Shown one piece after another: positions 9,701 through 16,100 of a stretch of 64,000 bases of DNA. The stretch spans positions 1 through 64,000 of the forward strand of contig NZ_SODF01000001.1 of assembly GCF_004365875.1 (NCBI RefSeq), given 5' to 3'. A program made the translations under genes and the position numbers. The notes beneath the pieces are model-generated. The model worked only from the letters and a program-made list of their open reading frames with translations. It was not told where the DNA came from and made no database searches. The stretch's first letter is position 1. Every line of letters begins with the position of its first letter. This DNA comes from Kribbella kalugense. Lineage in GTDB: Bacteria > Actinomycetota > Actinomycetes > Propionibacteriales > Kribbellaceae.

Positions 9701-9879
9701 ATCCAGGATGATTTGCCGGCGCCGTTCGAGTCGGTCGGGCCTTGGCCGGCGACCGTGATCAGGCCGCGGCCGATCATCGGGATCGGGTGCGTGGAGAGGC
9801 GCGACAGATCGACCACCTGTACACCCAGCAGGACCTTGGACCCAAGGATGTCGAACGACCCGTCCTCAGATGTGCTCAT
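6763..9879 (-). CDS. SMC/MukB-like coiled-coil ATPase (JetC/MksB-like)
   Basis: The 1038-residue protein has an ATPase head split by two long coiled coils. Walker A is GPTDSNGAGKSS (residues 47-58, K56). Walker B is PLLLILDELGRN (D937, E938), near the C terminus. Glu/Arg/Ala-rich coiled coil spans about 220-430 and 560-830. A compact non-coil block at about 440-550 (ELPAGDRAEWEPRLAPYREA and after) is in the hinge position. This is the architecture of MukB/MksB/JetC proteins, although it is shorter than MukB. Such ATPases load onto DNA with kleisin and MukE-like partners. It is the last gene of a four-gene operon, 76 bases after its neighbour. No JetD-type TOPRIM/nuclease gene is adjacent on either side. 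Confidence 0.85.
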   Translation of the reverse strand: MSTSEDGSFDILGSKVLLGVQVVDLSRLSTHPIPMIGRGLITVAGQGPTDSNGAGKSSWIAALSLLHADDQWRLTSGAPGAAELLFTAEAAGQEGNWSNVDRGYIIGVFSDPDLTDLDEIETAAITVWIRINRKASYLDLRWKQGLHIPYGATEAERAAGADALWAALPHSNGRTDFHANKLSQVLYGGQVRCVSFLSTSVRSSPTANLLAEPLNELGPARIFNAIATLTGLDHELEQEQAHRSAEHTQREATKQATADLQRWEQEMATVEAGILQRAAAREALAAAKESWQARCARHLIDGAARNAEILQELGVLDERVAEQEARREAVDVEIDAFGNEEGMLRDVQLTRQERDKLDARDRELDLAQRSMRERLEQLGQEHRRLLEAGRSADGRDLTAAGEEQVEARAVLEEHIGRDHAARSAVDHASAELREAESGQTVSAPQQKILENAGIESGALTDITELPAGDRAEWEPRLAPYREAVVIDAADAALASTALTDAGYAGFLLVLANRPGSKRSAKQGPRSADKRFVLDTFFAAIGERASKDTIDDVAGVVAVGQFDEPITGRTARIEAARRRVEAAVEARAEASTALEQARSRVEQAERRTAAARALADAESVQEQILALRETVDRHETDRDSLAPQLQAAKESAEAAAGQQLVRDERLKNLEATRRDHGRILDDLTGRRLTLLEEQTALDLTTRTTAWGGTAAEAEEFILGLPDDVQRRTTADWNHQACTQLDDVIRRCFPNARSREEIPTELWEILNGADGWTNGTLGDRVSLVPALHRTLSSHLAQHETFDSLQQQQIASQRAERNAALERAREGLAEAESTARAHRASLADGIKARLRLVSQEFDRLDQQYGGYGAKLEFPEPDPPAEPDKPWRWTVTPKWRRSEGGPFSAFNVKGNTAQMDEKAVKLVCAAALAGGSDRPLLLILDELGRNLGSQHRREAVALFEQIGRDRNITVIGALQDDMERYALASSRLYVKLRRSSDTMAYNQAPVVKGNEDNAARVELLREWMTSYRGSTPTLELASPTLT

Positions 9880-9955
9880 CCACGTCCTCGCTTCGCTCCG
9901 GGCGCGGATGAGACACGAGACGCGCTGTGCTGAACGATGAGCTCGCTTCGCTCTC

Positions 9956-10609
9956 TCATGCGTCCTCTCCTTCTACTGGACCGCCGGTGCGGGCGCGGAT
10001 GGCTTCGGCGATCGGGCTGGCCGGGGCGGCGGCGAGGATCAGTTGGTCCTGCAGACGGCGGCGCGCGGCCGGCGTCAAGCGCTGGAGCTGCGGACCTGGG
10101 ATGTACGACGGCCCGCCCGAGTGGTCACCGGACAGCTGGATCAAGCCGGCCGCGCGCAATCGCTGCAGGGCAAGGCGTCTCTCCTCGCCGCTGATCCTGG
10201 TCGTCCGCAGTTCGTCGACCGTGGTGGGTCGCGCGGACTTCCAGCTGTCGCCGGTCAGGATGCCTTCGCTGCGGGGGATCGCGACGGAGTGGACCAGCAC
10301 CAGCACGAGTACGGCGCGGTCGATGACGGACAGCGGCTGCCAGCCTTGCGCGACCAGGGACGATGCGATGTCGTCGTCGTACCCGGCGGTCCAGTGGGTG
10401 CCGTCGACGTGGACGAGCGTGCGGCCGATGAGCTTGAGCATCCGCTGCACTTGGCGGCGGAGCGTCACGTCGCGGAGGCCTGCTAGTTGTACTTCGGCGA
10501 CCGGGTGTGCGGCGTACTGCACCGCGCTGAAGGCGGCGAGCACCTCGTCCCGCGAGCGGTCGCTGAGGTCCTGGAGCAACGGGTCGAACAACGCATGCTG
10601 CTCAGTCAT
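9956..10609 (-). CDS. SMC-operon subunit, MukE/JetB-like winged-helix candidate
   Basis: The 217-residue soluble protein starts MTEQHALFDPLLQDLSDRSR. It is mostly helical with a middle region (LSVIDRAVLVLVLVHSVAIPRSE, then VDELRTTRISGEERRLALQRLRAAGLIQLSGDHS) that reads as a winged helix-turn-helix. The size and position immediately before the SMC gene fit a MukE/JetB-type KITE subunit, but I see no family-defining motif. The start overlaps the stop of the preceding gene by eight bases (ATGACTGA), so translation is coupled. The call rests on operon architecture. Confidence 0.65.
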   Translation of the reverse strand: MTEQHALFDPLLQDLSDRSRDEVLAAFSAVQYAAHPVAEVQLAGLRDVTLRRQVQRMLKLIGRTLVHVDGTHWTAGYDDDIASSLVAQGWQPLSVIDRAVLVLVLVHSVAIPRSEGILTGDSWKSARPTTVDELRTTRISGEERRLALQRLRAAGLIQLSGDHSGGPSYIPGPQLQRLTPAARRRLQDQLILAAAPASPIAEAIRARTGGPVEGEDA

Positions 10610-11354
10610 CCGACACCTCCCCACGCAGCTCATCGGACGGCCCGTCCTGGAGCGCGGCGTCCGCGAGCGCGTCGTCCGGCAGCGCGTCGTCCGAGAGTGC
10701 CTCGTCCGGGAGCGCGTCGTCCGAGACCGCGTCGTCCGGCAGCGCGTCGTCGGGGAGTGCTTCGTCCGGGGGCGACGCGGCGGGAGGCTCGGTGGAGAGG
10801 ACGGCCGGCGGTGGCTCGGGGAGGTGGCGGCAGAGGTCGCGGAGGGTGGAGAGGTCGGCGGCAGTCCACGTGATGACGCGTGGGCCGAGCCGGACCTCAC
10901 CAGCCTTCTCGTCCCACCGGATCCAGTGGGTGGCGTGCAGCCGACGAAGGCTGCCGATGATCAGGGTCAGGTCGCTCGACTGCTCGGGCCGGCCGCGCAT
11001 CCCGGCGTACACGGATCTGACCTGGGCGAGCGTGCCCGTCGAACCCGGCCAGGCTGGTGCGCTGCGGTCCGTCCAACAGCAGGCGACGCAGATCGCGAGT
11101 ACACGAGCGGTCTCGTTCGGCTGCTCGACCGCGACCGGGGGAGAGTCGAGCTCCTCAAGCACACTGTGACCGGCGCCCGAGGGGAGCGTCGGCACGAGCC
11201 AGACGGTCGATCCGTCCGCCGACGCGGCACGGGTGAGACCGGCGACGGCCGGTGTGTCCGGATCGATCTCGAGCGGCCCGGCGGACTGAACTTTCGCCCA
11301 CCAGAGCGCGTTATAGACCCGCCGCTCAACGGCCTCCGACGGTTGCGAGCTCAT
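10602..11354 (-). CDS. SMC-operon subunit with acidic repeat tail
   Basis: The 250-residue protein begins MSSQPSEAVERRVYNALWWA. The first 190 residues look globular, with a possible winged helix around LTLIIGSLRRLHATHWIRWDEKAGEVRLGPRVITW. The last 50 residues are an acidic tail of about eight five-residue units of the type ALPDD, encoded by 15-bp DNA repeats at 10650-10770. A second KITE-like subunit is possible, but I cannot assign a family. The start shares an ATGA overlap with the upstream gene and the stop overlaps the next gene by eight bases. The acidic tail could contact the ATPase head or mimic DNA; that is inference. Confidence 0.65.
   Translation of the reverse strand: MSSQPSEAVERRVYNALWWAKVQSAGPLEIDPDTPAVAGLTRAASADGSTVWLVPTLPSGAGHSVLEELDSPPVAVEQPNETARVLAICVACCWTDRSAPAWPGSTGTLAQVRSVYAGMRGRPEQSSDLTLIIGSLRRLHATHWIRWDEKAGEVRLGPRVITWTAADLSTLRDLCRHLPEPPPAVLSTEPPAASPPDEALPDDALPDDAVSDDALPDEALSDDALPDDALADAALQDGPSDELRGEVSDD
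10650..10770. repeat. 15-bp in-frame tandem repeat coding an acidic tail
   Basis: About eight degenerate copies of a 15-bp unit close to AGCGCGTCGTCCGGC run head to tail inside the reading frame of the second SMC-operon gene. Each encodes one ALPDD-type pentapeptide on the minus strand. The unit length is a multiple of three, so copy-number changes would lengthen or shorten the tail without breaking the frame. Confidence 0.85.
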
Positions 11355-12541
11355 GACGCCACCCGGCGGAACACGCCTTCGGTCGCCCACGGCGTACCCG
11401 CGGCTGGGTCGATCCGCATACCGTCCGACCAGACCAGCTCGTACTCGAGCTCGTCGTGCAAATGCGCCGCGGTCAGCTCAGCCAACACACGCCGCGCGGT
11501 GACCCAATCGCCTGCCTCGTCGATGACCTCGACGATGTCGACGGCCGATCGTCCGGCCAGCACCCGCTCGGCCTCCGCACGCAAGTCCTCGCGGTCCGTC
11601 GCAGCCGCGGACTCAGGCGCGTCCGCATCCGCGGTCGGCCGTGGCGGCGCCATCCGAGCACTTCCGGTACGTCGACCTGTCTCGACCGCCTCGACCATCG
11701 TCTGTGGCGAGAAGTCCGGCGCGGCCGCATCGAACAACAACCCGTCGAGCACGGCGGCCAGCGTGTCGGGCTCGCTGCTGCGGGCGAATGTCAGCCAGGT
11801 CTCGATCGGCAGCAGCCCAAGGGCTCTCGTCGTACCGGCGCGCTCGACCAGGCGGCCGGCGGCTAGCTGGACAGCGTCGGCATACGCAGCGAGCGCCATC
11901 CGGAGAGACGTGCAGTCGCGGTGGAGCTCGGGCCAGCGATCCAAGACAAGACGGTGTACCTTCTCGGCCTGTTCGATCAGGCGTTCGTTACCCCACGCGA
12001 GCTGGGCGTTCTCGCGGAGCTGGGCCGTCGTGCTGGTTGCGACCAGGATGGCCAACTCGTTGCCGAGGAGCCGGAACACCTTGGTCATCCGCCCGATCGA
12101 CGCCTTGCCGTCGTCGGCCGTCGCCTGCGGGTCGCTGACGCTGTGGGCCTCAAGGGTCAGCAGTTGGTGCAGCTCGGCCTGACCGCCCTGGACCGACATC
12201 CGGCGCAGGAACATCAGCATCACGTACGGCGCGAAGGCGGCGCGGTGGCGCAACTCGTTCGGACGGTCGACGAGTTTGGTGATCGCGCCGTACTGCCGGA
12301 GGACCTCGAAGCGGCGGACGATCACGTCATGGGGGTACGCGCGGCAGGCGAGCGTCGCCTGCTCGACCGTGAGCCCGTCGCTGCCGGCCTCGGCGAACGC
12401 GTCCAGGATCGCCTGGTCGGCGTCCAGCAGGTCGGGGTCGACGATCATCGCGCCGGCCTCGCGGGCGAGCACGGCGAAGACCTGACGGTAGACGCGCAAC
12501 ACGGCCGCTTCGGCCTCGGCGTCGAGCAGTGTCGCGTCCAT
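11351..12541 (-). CDS. SMC-operon first gene, kleisin/JetA-like candidate
   Basis: The 396-residue protein starts MDATLLDAEAEAAVLRVYRQ. An N-terminal winged-helix-like region (LDAFAEAGSDGLTVEQATLA, then VIVRRFEVLRQYGAITK) is followed by a long helical middle and a C-terminal alpha/beta segment ending WATEGVFRRVAS. A helical core between two small winged domains is what MukF/JetA kleisins look like, and it is the first gene of the set, as in Wadjet operons. I see no decisive motif. The ATG at 12541 has a strong ribosome site (GGGGAGGAG). The 172 bases upstream (12542-12713) hold no gene and must carry the operon promoter. Confidence 0.68.
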   Translation of the reverse strand: MDATLLDAEAEAAVLRVYRQVFAVLAREAGAMIVDPDLLDADQAILDAFAEAGSDGLTVEQATLACRAYPHDVIVRRFEVLRQYGAITKLVDRPNELRHRAAFAPYVMLMFLRRMSVQGGQAELHQLLTLEAHSVSDPQATADDGKASIGRMTKVFRLLGNELAILVATSTTAQLRENAQLAWGNERLIEQAEKVHRLVLDRWPELHRDCTSLRMALAAYADAVQLAAGRLVERAGTTRALGLLPIETWLTFARSSEPDTLAAVLDGLLFDAAAPDFSPQTMVEAVETGRRTGSARMAPPRPTADADAPESAAATDREDLRAEAERVLAGRSAVDIVEVIDEAGDWVTARRVLAELTAAHLHDELEYELVWSDGMRIDPAAGTPWATEGVFRRVAS

Positions 12542-12713
12542 CCGTACTCCTCCCCGTGTGATAGCAGCTGCGCTACCAGAGAAAAGGACTCTAACCACCC
12601 GCACCGACAGACCAAAACTCACCCGCCACGAGCCTGTGGACAACCCAGTTGACGCGGCGGCTGTGGAAAACCGGATGACGCCCGGAGCGGGCCTGCCTAC
12701 CATCCGAGATGTG

Positions 12714-12731
12714 ATGAGAATCCTTGGCTGA
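12714..12731 (+). CDS. Five-codon leader ORF (MRILG) before the rRNA methyltransferase
   Basis: A complete tiny frame, ATG AGA ATC CTT GGC TGA, lies 116 bases upstream of the methyltransferase start. Its stop codon overlaps the left arm of a 9-bp hairpin. Met-Arg-hydrophobic openings are known from macrolide-sensing leader peptides such as ErmDL (MRLR). A short leader followed by hairpins in front of an rRNA-modifying gene suggests ribosome-stalling control. A ribosome site is not obvious (CCGAG lies about nine bases upstream). A five-codon frame can occur by chance, so position and context carry the call. Confidence 0.4.
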   Translation: MRILG

Positions 12732-12814
12732 CGCGGTCGACAGGCCGCGTCAGTACCACGGCGCCCGATAGGCGTCGCCCCGCCGGTGCGGGCCCTGTCG
12801 CAGGGCTCCCGGCG
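12728..12814 (+). promoter_or_regulatory. Attenuator-like hairpins in the methyltransferase leader
   Basis: Two clear hairpins are present. The first pairs 12728-12736 (CTGACGCGG) with 12745-12753. The second is nested: 12781-12786 with 12809-12814, and inside it GCCCTG (12792-12797) with CAGGGC (12801-12806) around a TCG loop. The second is followed by CGCTTGCTGATTCTCT, a weak T-rich stretch, and then the GGAG ribosome site at 12837-12840. This could end transcription early or hide the ribosome site unless the leader ORF stalls ribosomes. Confidence 0.5.
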
Positions 12815-12847
12815 CGCTTGCTGATTCTCTCCATTCGGAGCTTGCAC

Positions 12848-13639
12848 ATGACTGTGCACAACGCGCGTTCCATTGGCGCGCAACATCCCCGTGTCCGTGA
12901 CCTGTTCACCCTGCGGAAGGACGGTTCACCCGGCCGGATCATGGTCGAAGGCAGTTGGGAACACGACCGCCTACTCACCACTTCGGCCACGATCGACGCC
13001 TTCTTCTGGTGCCCCGAAGCCGGCACGACGGACGTCGATCGGATCGCGGAACGCGCCACCGAGGTGTACCGCGTCTCGGAGAAGCTGCTCGCCCGTTTGT
13101 CCCGCAAGACCCGGCCCGACGGCCTGATCTCGATCGCGCGGCTGCCGGAGTGGCGGCCGCACACGTTCGAGTTCACCAACGAGTCGCTGGTCCTGGTCGC
13201 AGATGGCGTCGAGTACGCCGGCAACCTCGGCACCCTGATCCGTACGGCGGACGCCGCCAACGCGGACTGCCTCGTCCTGACCAGCAGGCGAGCCCGGCCG
13301 ACGCACCCGGCGGTGTATTCCGCCAGCCGCGGCACCGTCCTCTCGACTCCGATCCTGGAGTTCGACGACATCCCGGCCGCGGCGGCGTGGTTGCGGAGTC
13401 ACCGGTTCCGCGTCCACCTCGCGGATCCCGCGGCGTCGGGTACCTACCGAGTTCCGCAATACGACGGACCGACGGCGTTCGTGGTCGGTTCGGAGGGCTC
13501 GGGGCTGTCGCGGCAGTGGCACGACGAGGGGTTCGACGCGGTGTCGATCCCGATGCTCGGGCGGGCGGACTCGCTGAATGTCGCGCTGTCGGCCGGCATC
13601 CTGCTGTTCGAGGCGCGGGCTCGGAAGGCGGGGTGGTGA
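12848..13639 (+). CDS. TrmH/SpoU-family RNA 2'-O-ribose methyltransferase
   Basis: The 263-residue protein has an N-terminal substrate-binding domain (about 1-105) with an RNA-binding style like the thiostrepton-resistance group. A SPOUT domain follows with all three motifs: VEYAGNLGTLIRTADAAN (N126, R132), AFVVGSEGSGLS (E217) and IPMLGRADSLNVALSAGILL (N244). Such enzymes methylate a ribose 2'-OH in 23S rRNA or tRNA using S-adenosylmethionine. The size and N-terminal domain recall TsnR/AviRb-type resistance enzymes, so antibiotic resistance is possible but not shown. I chose the ATG at 12848 because GGAG lies seven bases before it. Upstream leader structures suggest regulated expression. Confidence 0.87.
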   Translation: MTVHNARSIGAQHPRVRDLFTLRKDGSPGRIMVEGSWEHDRLLTTSATIDAFFWCPEAGTTDVDRIAERATEVYRVSEKLLARLSRKTRPDGLISIARLPEWRPHTFEFTNESLVLVADGVEYAGNLGTLIRTADAANADCLVLTSRRARPTHPAVYSASRGTVLSTPILEFDDIPAAAAWLRSHRFRVHLADPAASGTYRVPQYDGPTAFVVGSEGSGLSRQWHDEGFDAVSIPMLGRADSLNVALSAGILLFEARARKAGW

Positions 13640-13687
13640 TCTCGCCAGGCAGAATGGCACAGCAAACCCGAGGACAAGGAGTGTGCT

Positions 13688-14668
13688 GTGCCGTTCGAGC
13701 CTGGCGAGGTTGTCGCCCCGTCCGATCCGCGCATCGTCCTGGAAGGACAGTGGGGACAGCAGCCCGGCGTGGCGATCACGGTCAACTCCGGTTCGCGGAT
13801 CGCGTTCTCGTTCGCGGGTGAGCGGTTGCAGTTGCTGTTCGACATCGATGGGCTGACGGTCGCGCCGCACCTGTGGATCACGGTCGACGACGGCGATCCG
13901 GAGCTGCACGTGATCGAGGATCCGGTCATCGAGCTGTCCGCGCCTGACGGTCGGCACCAGGTCGAGGTCGTGGTCAAGGACGTGAACGAGCACGTCAACC
14001 GGTGGAACCCGCCGTTCGAGTGCGCGGTCGTGTTCGCCGGCTTGGTGCTCGACGTGAACACGCGACTCCGGCTGAGTGGTCGGCCGGGCGGTCCGCGGCT
14101 CGAGTTCTACGGAGACTCGATCACGCAGGGCGTGCGGTCGCTGAGTTCGCACCCGGAATCCGAGGGCGCTGACGGCACGACGTCGTACGCCTATCTGACC
14201 GCGCGGGCGTTCGGCGCGACGTCGTACCAGGTCGGGTTCGGCAGCCAGGGGATCAGCAAGCCGGGGAACGGCGAGGTGCCGGCCGGCGTGGACTCGTTCG
14301 GCTGGAACTTTGCCGGCTCACCGGCCGAGCGCATCGAGCCGTCCGACCTGGTCGTGATCAACCTCGGCGTGAACGACCCGACGCTGGAGCTCGAGGAGTA
14401 CGCAGACTATGTACGACGGGTGCGCGCGGCGTACCCATCGACGACGATCGTCTCGCTGACGCCTTTCAACGGGAAGCACGCCGACACGATCCAGGCCGCG
14501 GTCAAGTCCCTGGACGACCCGAACCTGATCTGCATCGACTCCACCGGCTGGATCACCGAAGCCGACTGCACCGACCTGGTCCATCCAAGCGTCGCCGGCC
14601 ACGCGAAGATCGCCGAGCATCTGATCACCGGCCTCGAGGAGCACACCTCCCTACGCCGCGGCGACTGA
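13688..14668 (+). CDS. SGNH/GDSL esterase, CE2-like
   Basis: This 326-residue cytosolic-looking protein has an N-terminal beta-rich domain (about 1-125) and a C-terminal SGNH hydrolase domain. The nucleophile is S144 in FYGDSITQG, the oxyanion Asn is N229 in LGVND, and the DxxH pair is D296/H299 in DLVHPS. The two-domain layout matches carbohydrate esterase family 2, which deacetylates sugars. No signal peptide is visible, so the substrate would be taken up first. The start is a GTG with a good AAGGAG site. It follows the methyltransferase by 48 bases and could be co-transcribed, but the functions do not obviously connect. Confidence 0.85.
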   Translation: MPFEPGEVVAPSDPRIVLEGQWGQQPGVAITVNSGSRIAFSFAGERLQLLFDIDGLTVAPHLWITVDDGDPELHVIEDPVIELSAPDGRHQVEVVVKDVNEHVNRWNPPFECAVVFAGLVLDVNTRLRLSGRPGGPRLEFYGDSITQGVRSLSSHPESEGADGTTSYAYLTARAFGATSYQVGFGSQGISKPGNGEVPAGVDSFGWNFAGSPAERIEPSDLVVINLGVNDPTLELEEYADYVRRVRAAYPSTTIVSLTPFNGKHADTIQAAVKSLDDPNLICIDSTGWITEADCTDLVHPSVAGHAKIAEHLITGLEEHTSLRRGD

Positions 14669-14710
14669 TTTCTCGCCGGCATGAGGTCTGGGAAACCGGA
14701 ACCGGGACTG

Positions 14711-14752
14711 GAGACAGGAAATCGCGTGTGGGGACAGGCTATTTCCTGTCTC
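14711..14752. repeat. Perfect 12-bp inverted repeat
   Basis: GAGACAGGAAAT at 14711-14722 is exactly complementary to 14741-14752, with an 18-base loop. It lies 42 bases after the esterase stop and before the leaderless promoter of the next gene. There is no T tract, so it may be a factor-dependent terminator, a processing site or an operator. Confidence 0.75.
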
Positions 14753-14824
14753 CGGACACCGTGGCGTGTCCGCAGTCCCGACAACTACGCGCGTAGGGCG
14801 AGGCGAAGCACTAGATTGGCGCGC

Positions 14825-15172
14825 ATGGCGGAGAAGTTCTCGAGCGTGGACGAGTACATCGCGTCATTCCCTCCTGACGTGCGGGAAGTGCTGGAGGAGG
14901 TACGGCGTACGATCCGCGCGGTCGTGCCCTCGGCCGGGGAGAAGATCAGCTACCAGATCCCGACGATCACGCTCGACGGGACCTCACTGATGCACTTCAG
15001 CGGCTGGAAGGCGCACATCGCCGTCTACCCGATCCCACCTGTCGACGACGCCCTGGCAGCCGAGCTCAAGCCCTACCACTCCGGCAAGAGCACCCTCAAA
15101 TTCCCCCTGAACAAGCCGATCCCGTATGACCTGATCACCCGGCTAACCCAAGCCTTCGTCGCCGCGCGTTGA
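14825..15172 (+). CDS. DUF1801 (YdhG/iron-chaperone-like) protein
   Basis: The 115-residue protein begins MAEKFSSVDEYIASFPPDVR. It carries the DUF1801 pattern: EVLEEVRRTIRAVVPSAGEK, ISYQIPTITLDG, HFSGWKAHIAVYP, and KSTLKFPLNKPIPYDLI. The fold is related to frataxin/YjbR, and some members are called iron chaperones. The true role is unknown. A TAGATT box (14812-14817) sits seven bases before the ATG, with no ribosome site between, which suggests a leaderless mRNA. The gene converges on the lipoprotein gene with a one-base gap. Confidence 0.88.
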   Translation: MAEKFSSVDEYIASFPPDVREVLEEVRRTIRAVVPSAGEKISYQIPTITLDGTSLMHFSGWKAHIAVYPIPPVDDALAAELKPYHSGKSTLKFPLNKPIPYDLITRLTQAFVAAR

Positions 15173-15173
15173 T

Positions 15174-16079
15174 TCACGCGTAGGCAGGAGCGATGGCTTG
15201 GGCGAGTGCGACGACCGGGCCTGGGTGGAGGGTGCTGCCAGGAGTCGCTACCAGTTCGATGTAGGCGTCTTTGGCGGTGCGGAACACCAGCTCGCCGTCG
15301 GTCTGCTGCCAGCCTTCGATGCCGACGTTCACACGATGTGAGTGGAACCCGCCCTTCACGTAGCCGAAGTCGAGCGACGGATCCGAGCCCAAGCCACCGG
15401 ATCTCACCACAACCGAGCGTGTCGCCGAGCCCCACTGGCACGACAGATAGCCGTCGGCCAAGGCGTCTCGCCTCAGGACCGCCTGCCCGCCGAGCAGTCG
15501 CTCGGCTGCTGCAGTGCCACGGGCGCATTCCGGTCGGGCGATGATCGGCTGAGCGGTGGGCAGGCCGCCGGGGAGGCCGAGGATCGTCTCCGCGATGGAT
15601 CGAAGTTCGTCCAGCGTCCCTGAGCCGCCGTCCTCCACGCTCAGCTTGATCGGGCGGTTGCCGGCGCGGAAGACGAGCCAGGATCCGGCGGCTGCCGGGT
15701 CGACGGCCCACGAACCCGGTCCGATCTCGCCGTCGATGACCTTGGCGGCGTACCCCAGTTCGGTGATCCGCTCGGCGTCGCTCTTGCGGAACTCAGCGAA
15801 CTGCGCGTCGGTGACCGGGGCGGCGGAGAGTGTGACTCGGACCCGATGGCTGTCCTGTGCCGCGTCGACGAGCGAGCAGCCGTCCCCGAGCGGCACGATG
15901 AGACCGGAATCTGCCGCCGCAGCTTTCCAGCCGGTGAGTTGCGGCGCTAGTCGCTCGCACAAGCTCCCAGCCGCTGTCGGTGTCGCCGTCGGGGTTCGTA
16001 CGGTCTGCGGTGGGGTGTGGCTGTCGCAGGCCACCAGGCCGAGCAGGACGACAGCTACCGCGGCCGTGATTCGACGCAT
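15174..16079 (-). CDS. Secreted lipoprotein of unknown function
   Basis: The 301-residue protein starts with a lipoprotein signal (MRRITAAVAVVLLGLVAC, Cys18 in the LVAC lipobox). A Thr/Pro-rich linker and a folded part follow with LCERLAPQLTGW, SLVDAAQDSHRVRVTLSAAP and, in a second half, ARPECARGTAAAERLLGGQ and LSCQWGSATRSVVV. Two similar halves, each with a Cys pair, recall the DUF3558-type lipoproteins of actinobacteria. It would sit on the outer face of the membrane. The function is not known. It lies 21 bases downstream of the SWIM protein gene on the same strand. Confidence 0.8.
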   Translation of the reverse strand: MRRITAAVAVVLLGLVACDSHTPPQTVRTPTATPTAAGSLCERLAPQLTGWKAAAADSGLIVPLGDGCSLVDAAQDSHRVRVTLSAAPVTDAQFAEFRKSDAERITELGYAAKVIDGEIGPGSWAVDPAAAGSWLVFRAGNRPIKLSVEDGGSGTLDELRSIAETILGLPGGLPTAQPIIARPECARGTAAAERLLGGQAVLRRDALADGYLSCQWGSATRSVVVRSGGLGSDPSLDFGYVKGGFHSHRVNVGIEGWQQTDGELVFRTAKDAYIELVATPGSTLHPGPVVALAQAIAPAYA

Positions 16080-16100
16080 GGAACCTCCCTGAGCGGGAGC

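Noticed and set aside
10650..10770. The 15-bp repeats as a CRISPR array or iteron origin
   Set aside because: Units are contiguous without spacers, a multiple of three, and in frame inside a coding gene.
6763..12541. A complete Wadjet system
   Set aside because: No JetD-like TOPRIM/nuclease gene lies on either side; the flanking genes encode glycosidases and an rRNA methyltransferase.
12728..12753. The first leader hairpin as an intrinsic terminator of an upstream plus-strand gene
   Set aside because: There is no upstream plus-strand gene of any size and no T tract after the hairpin.
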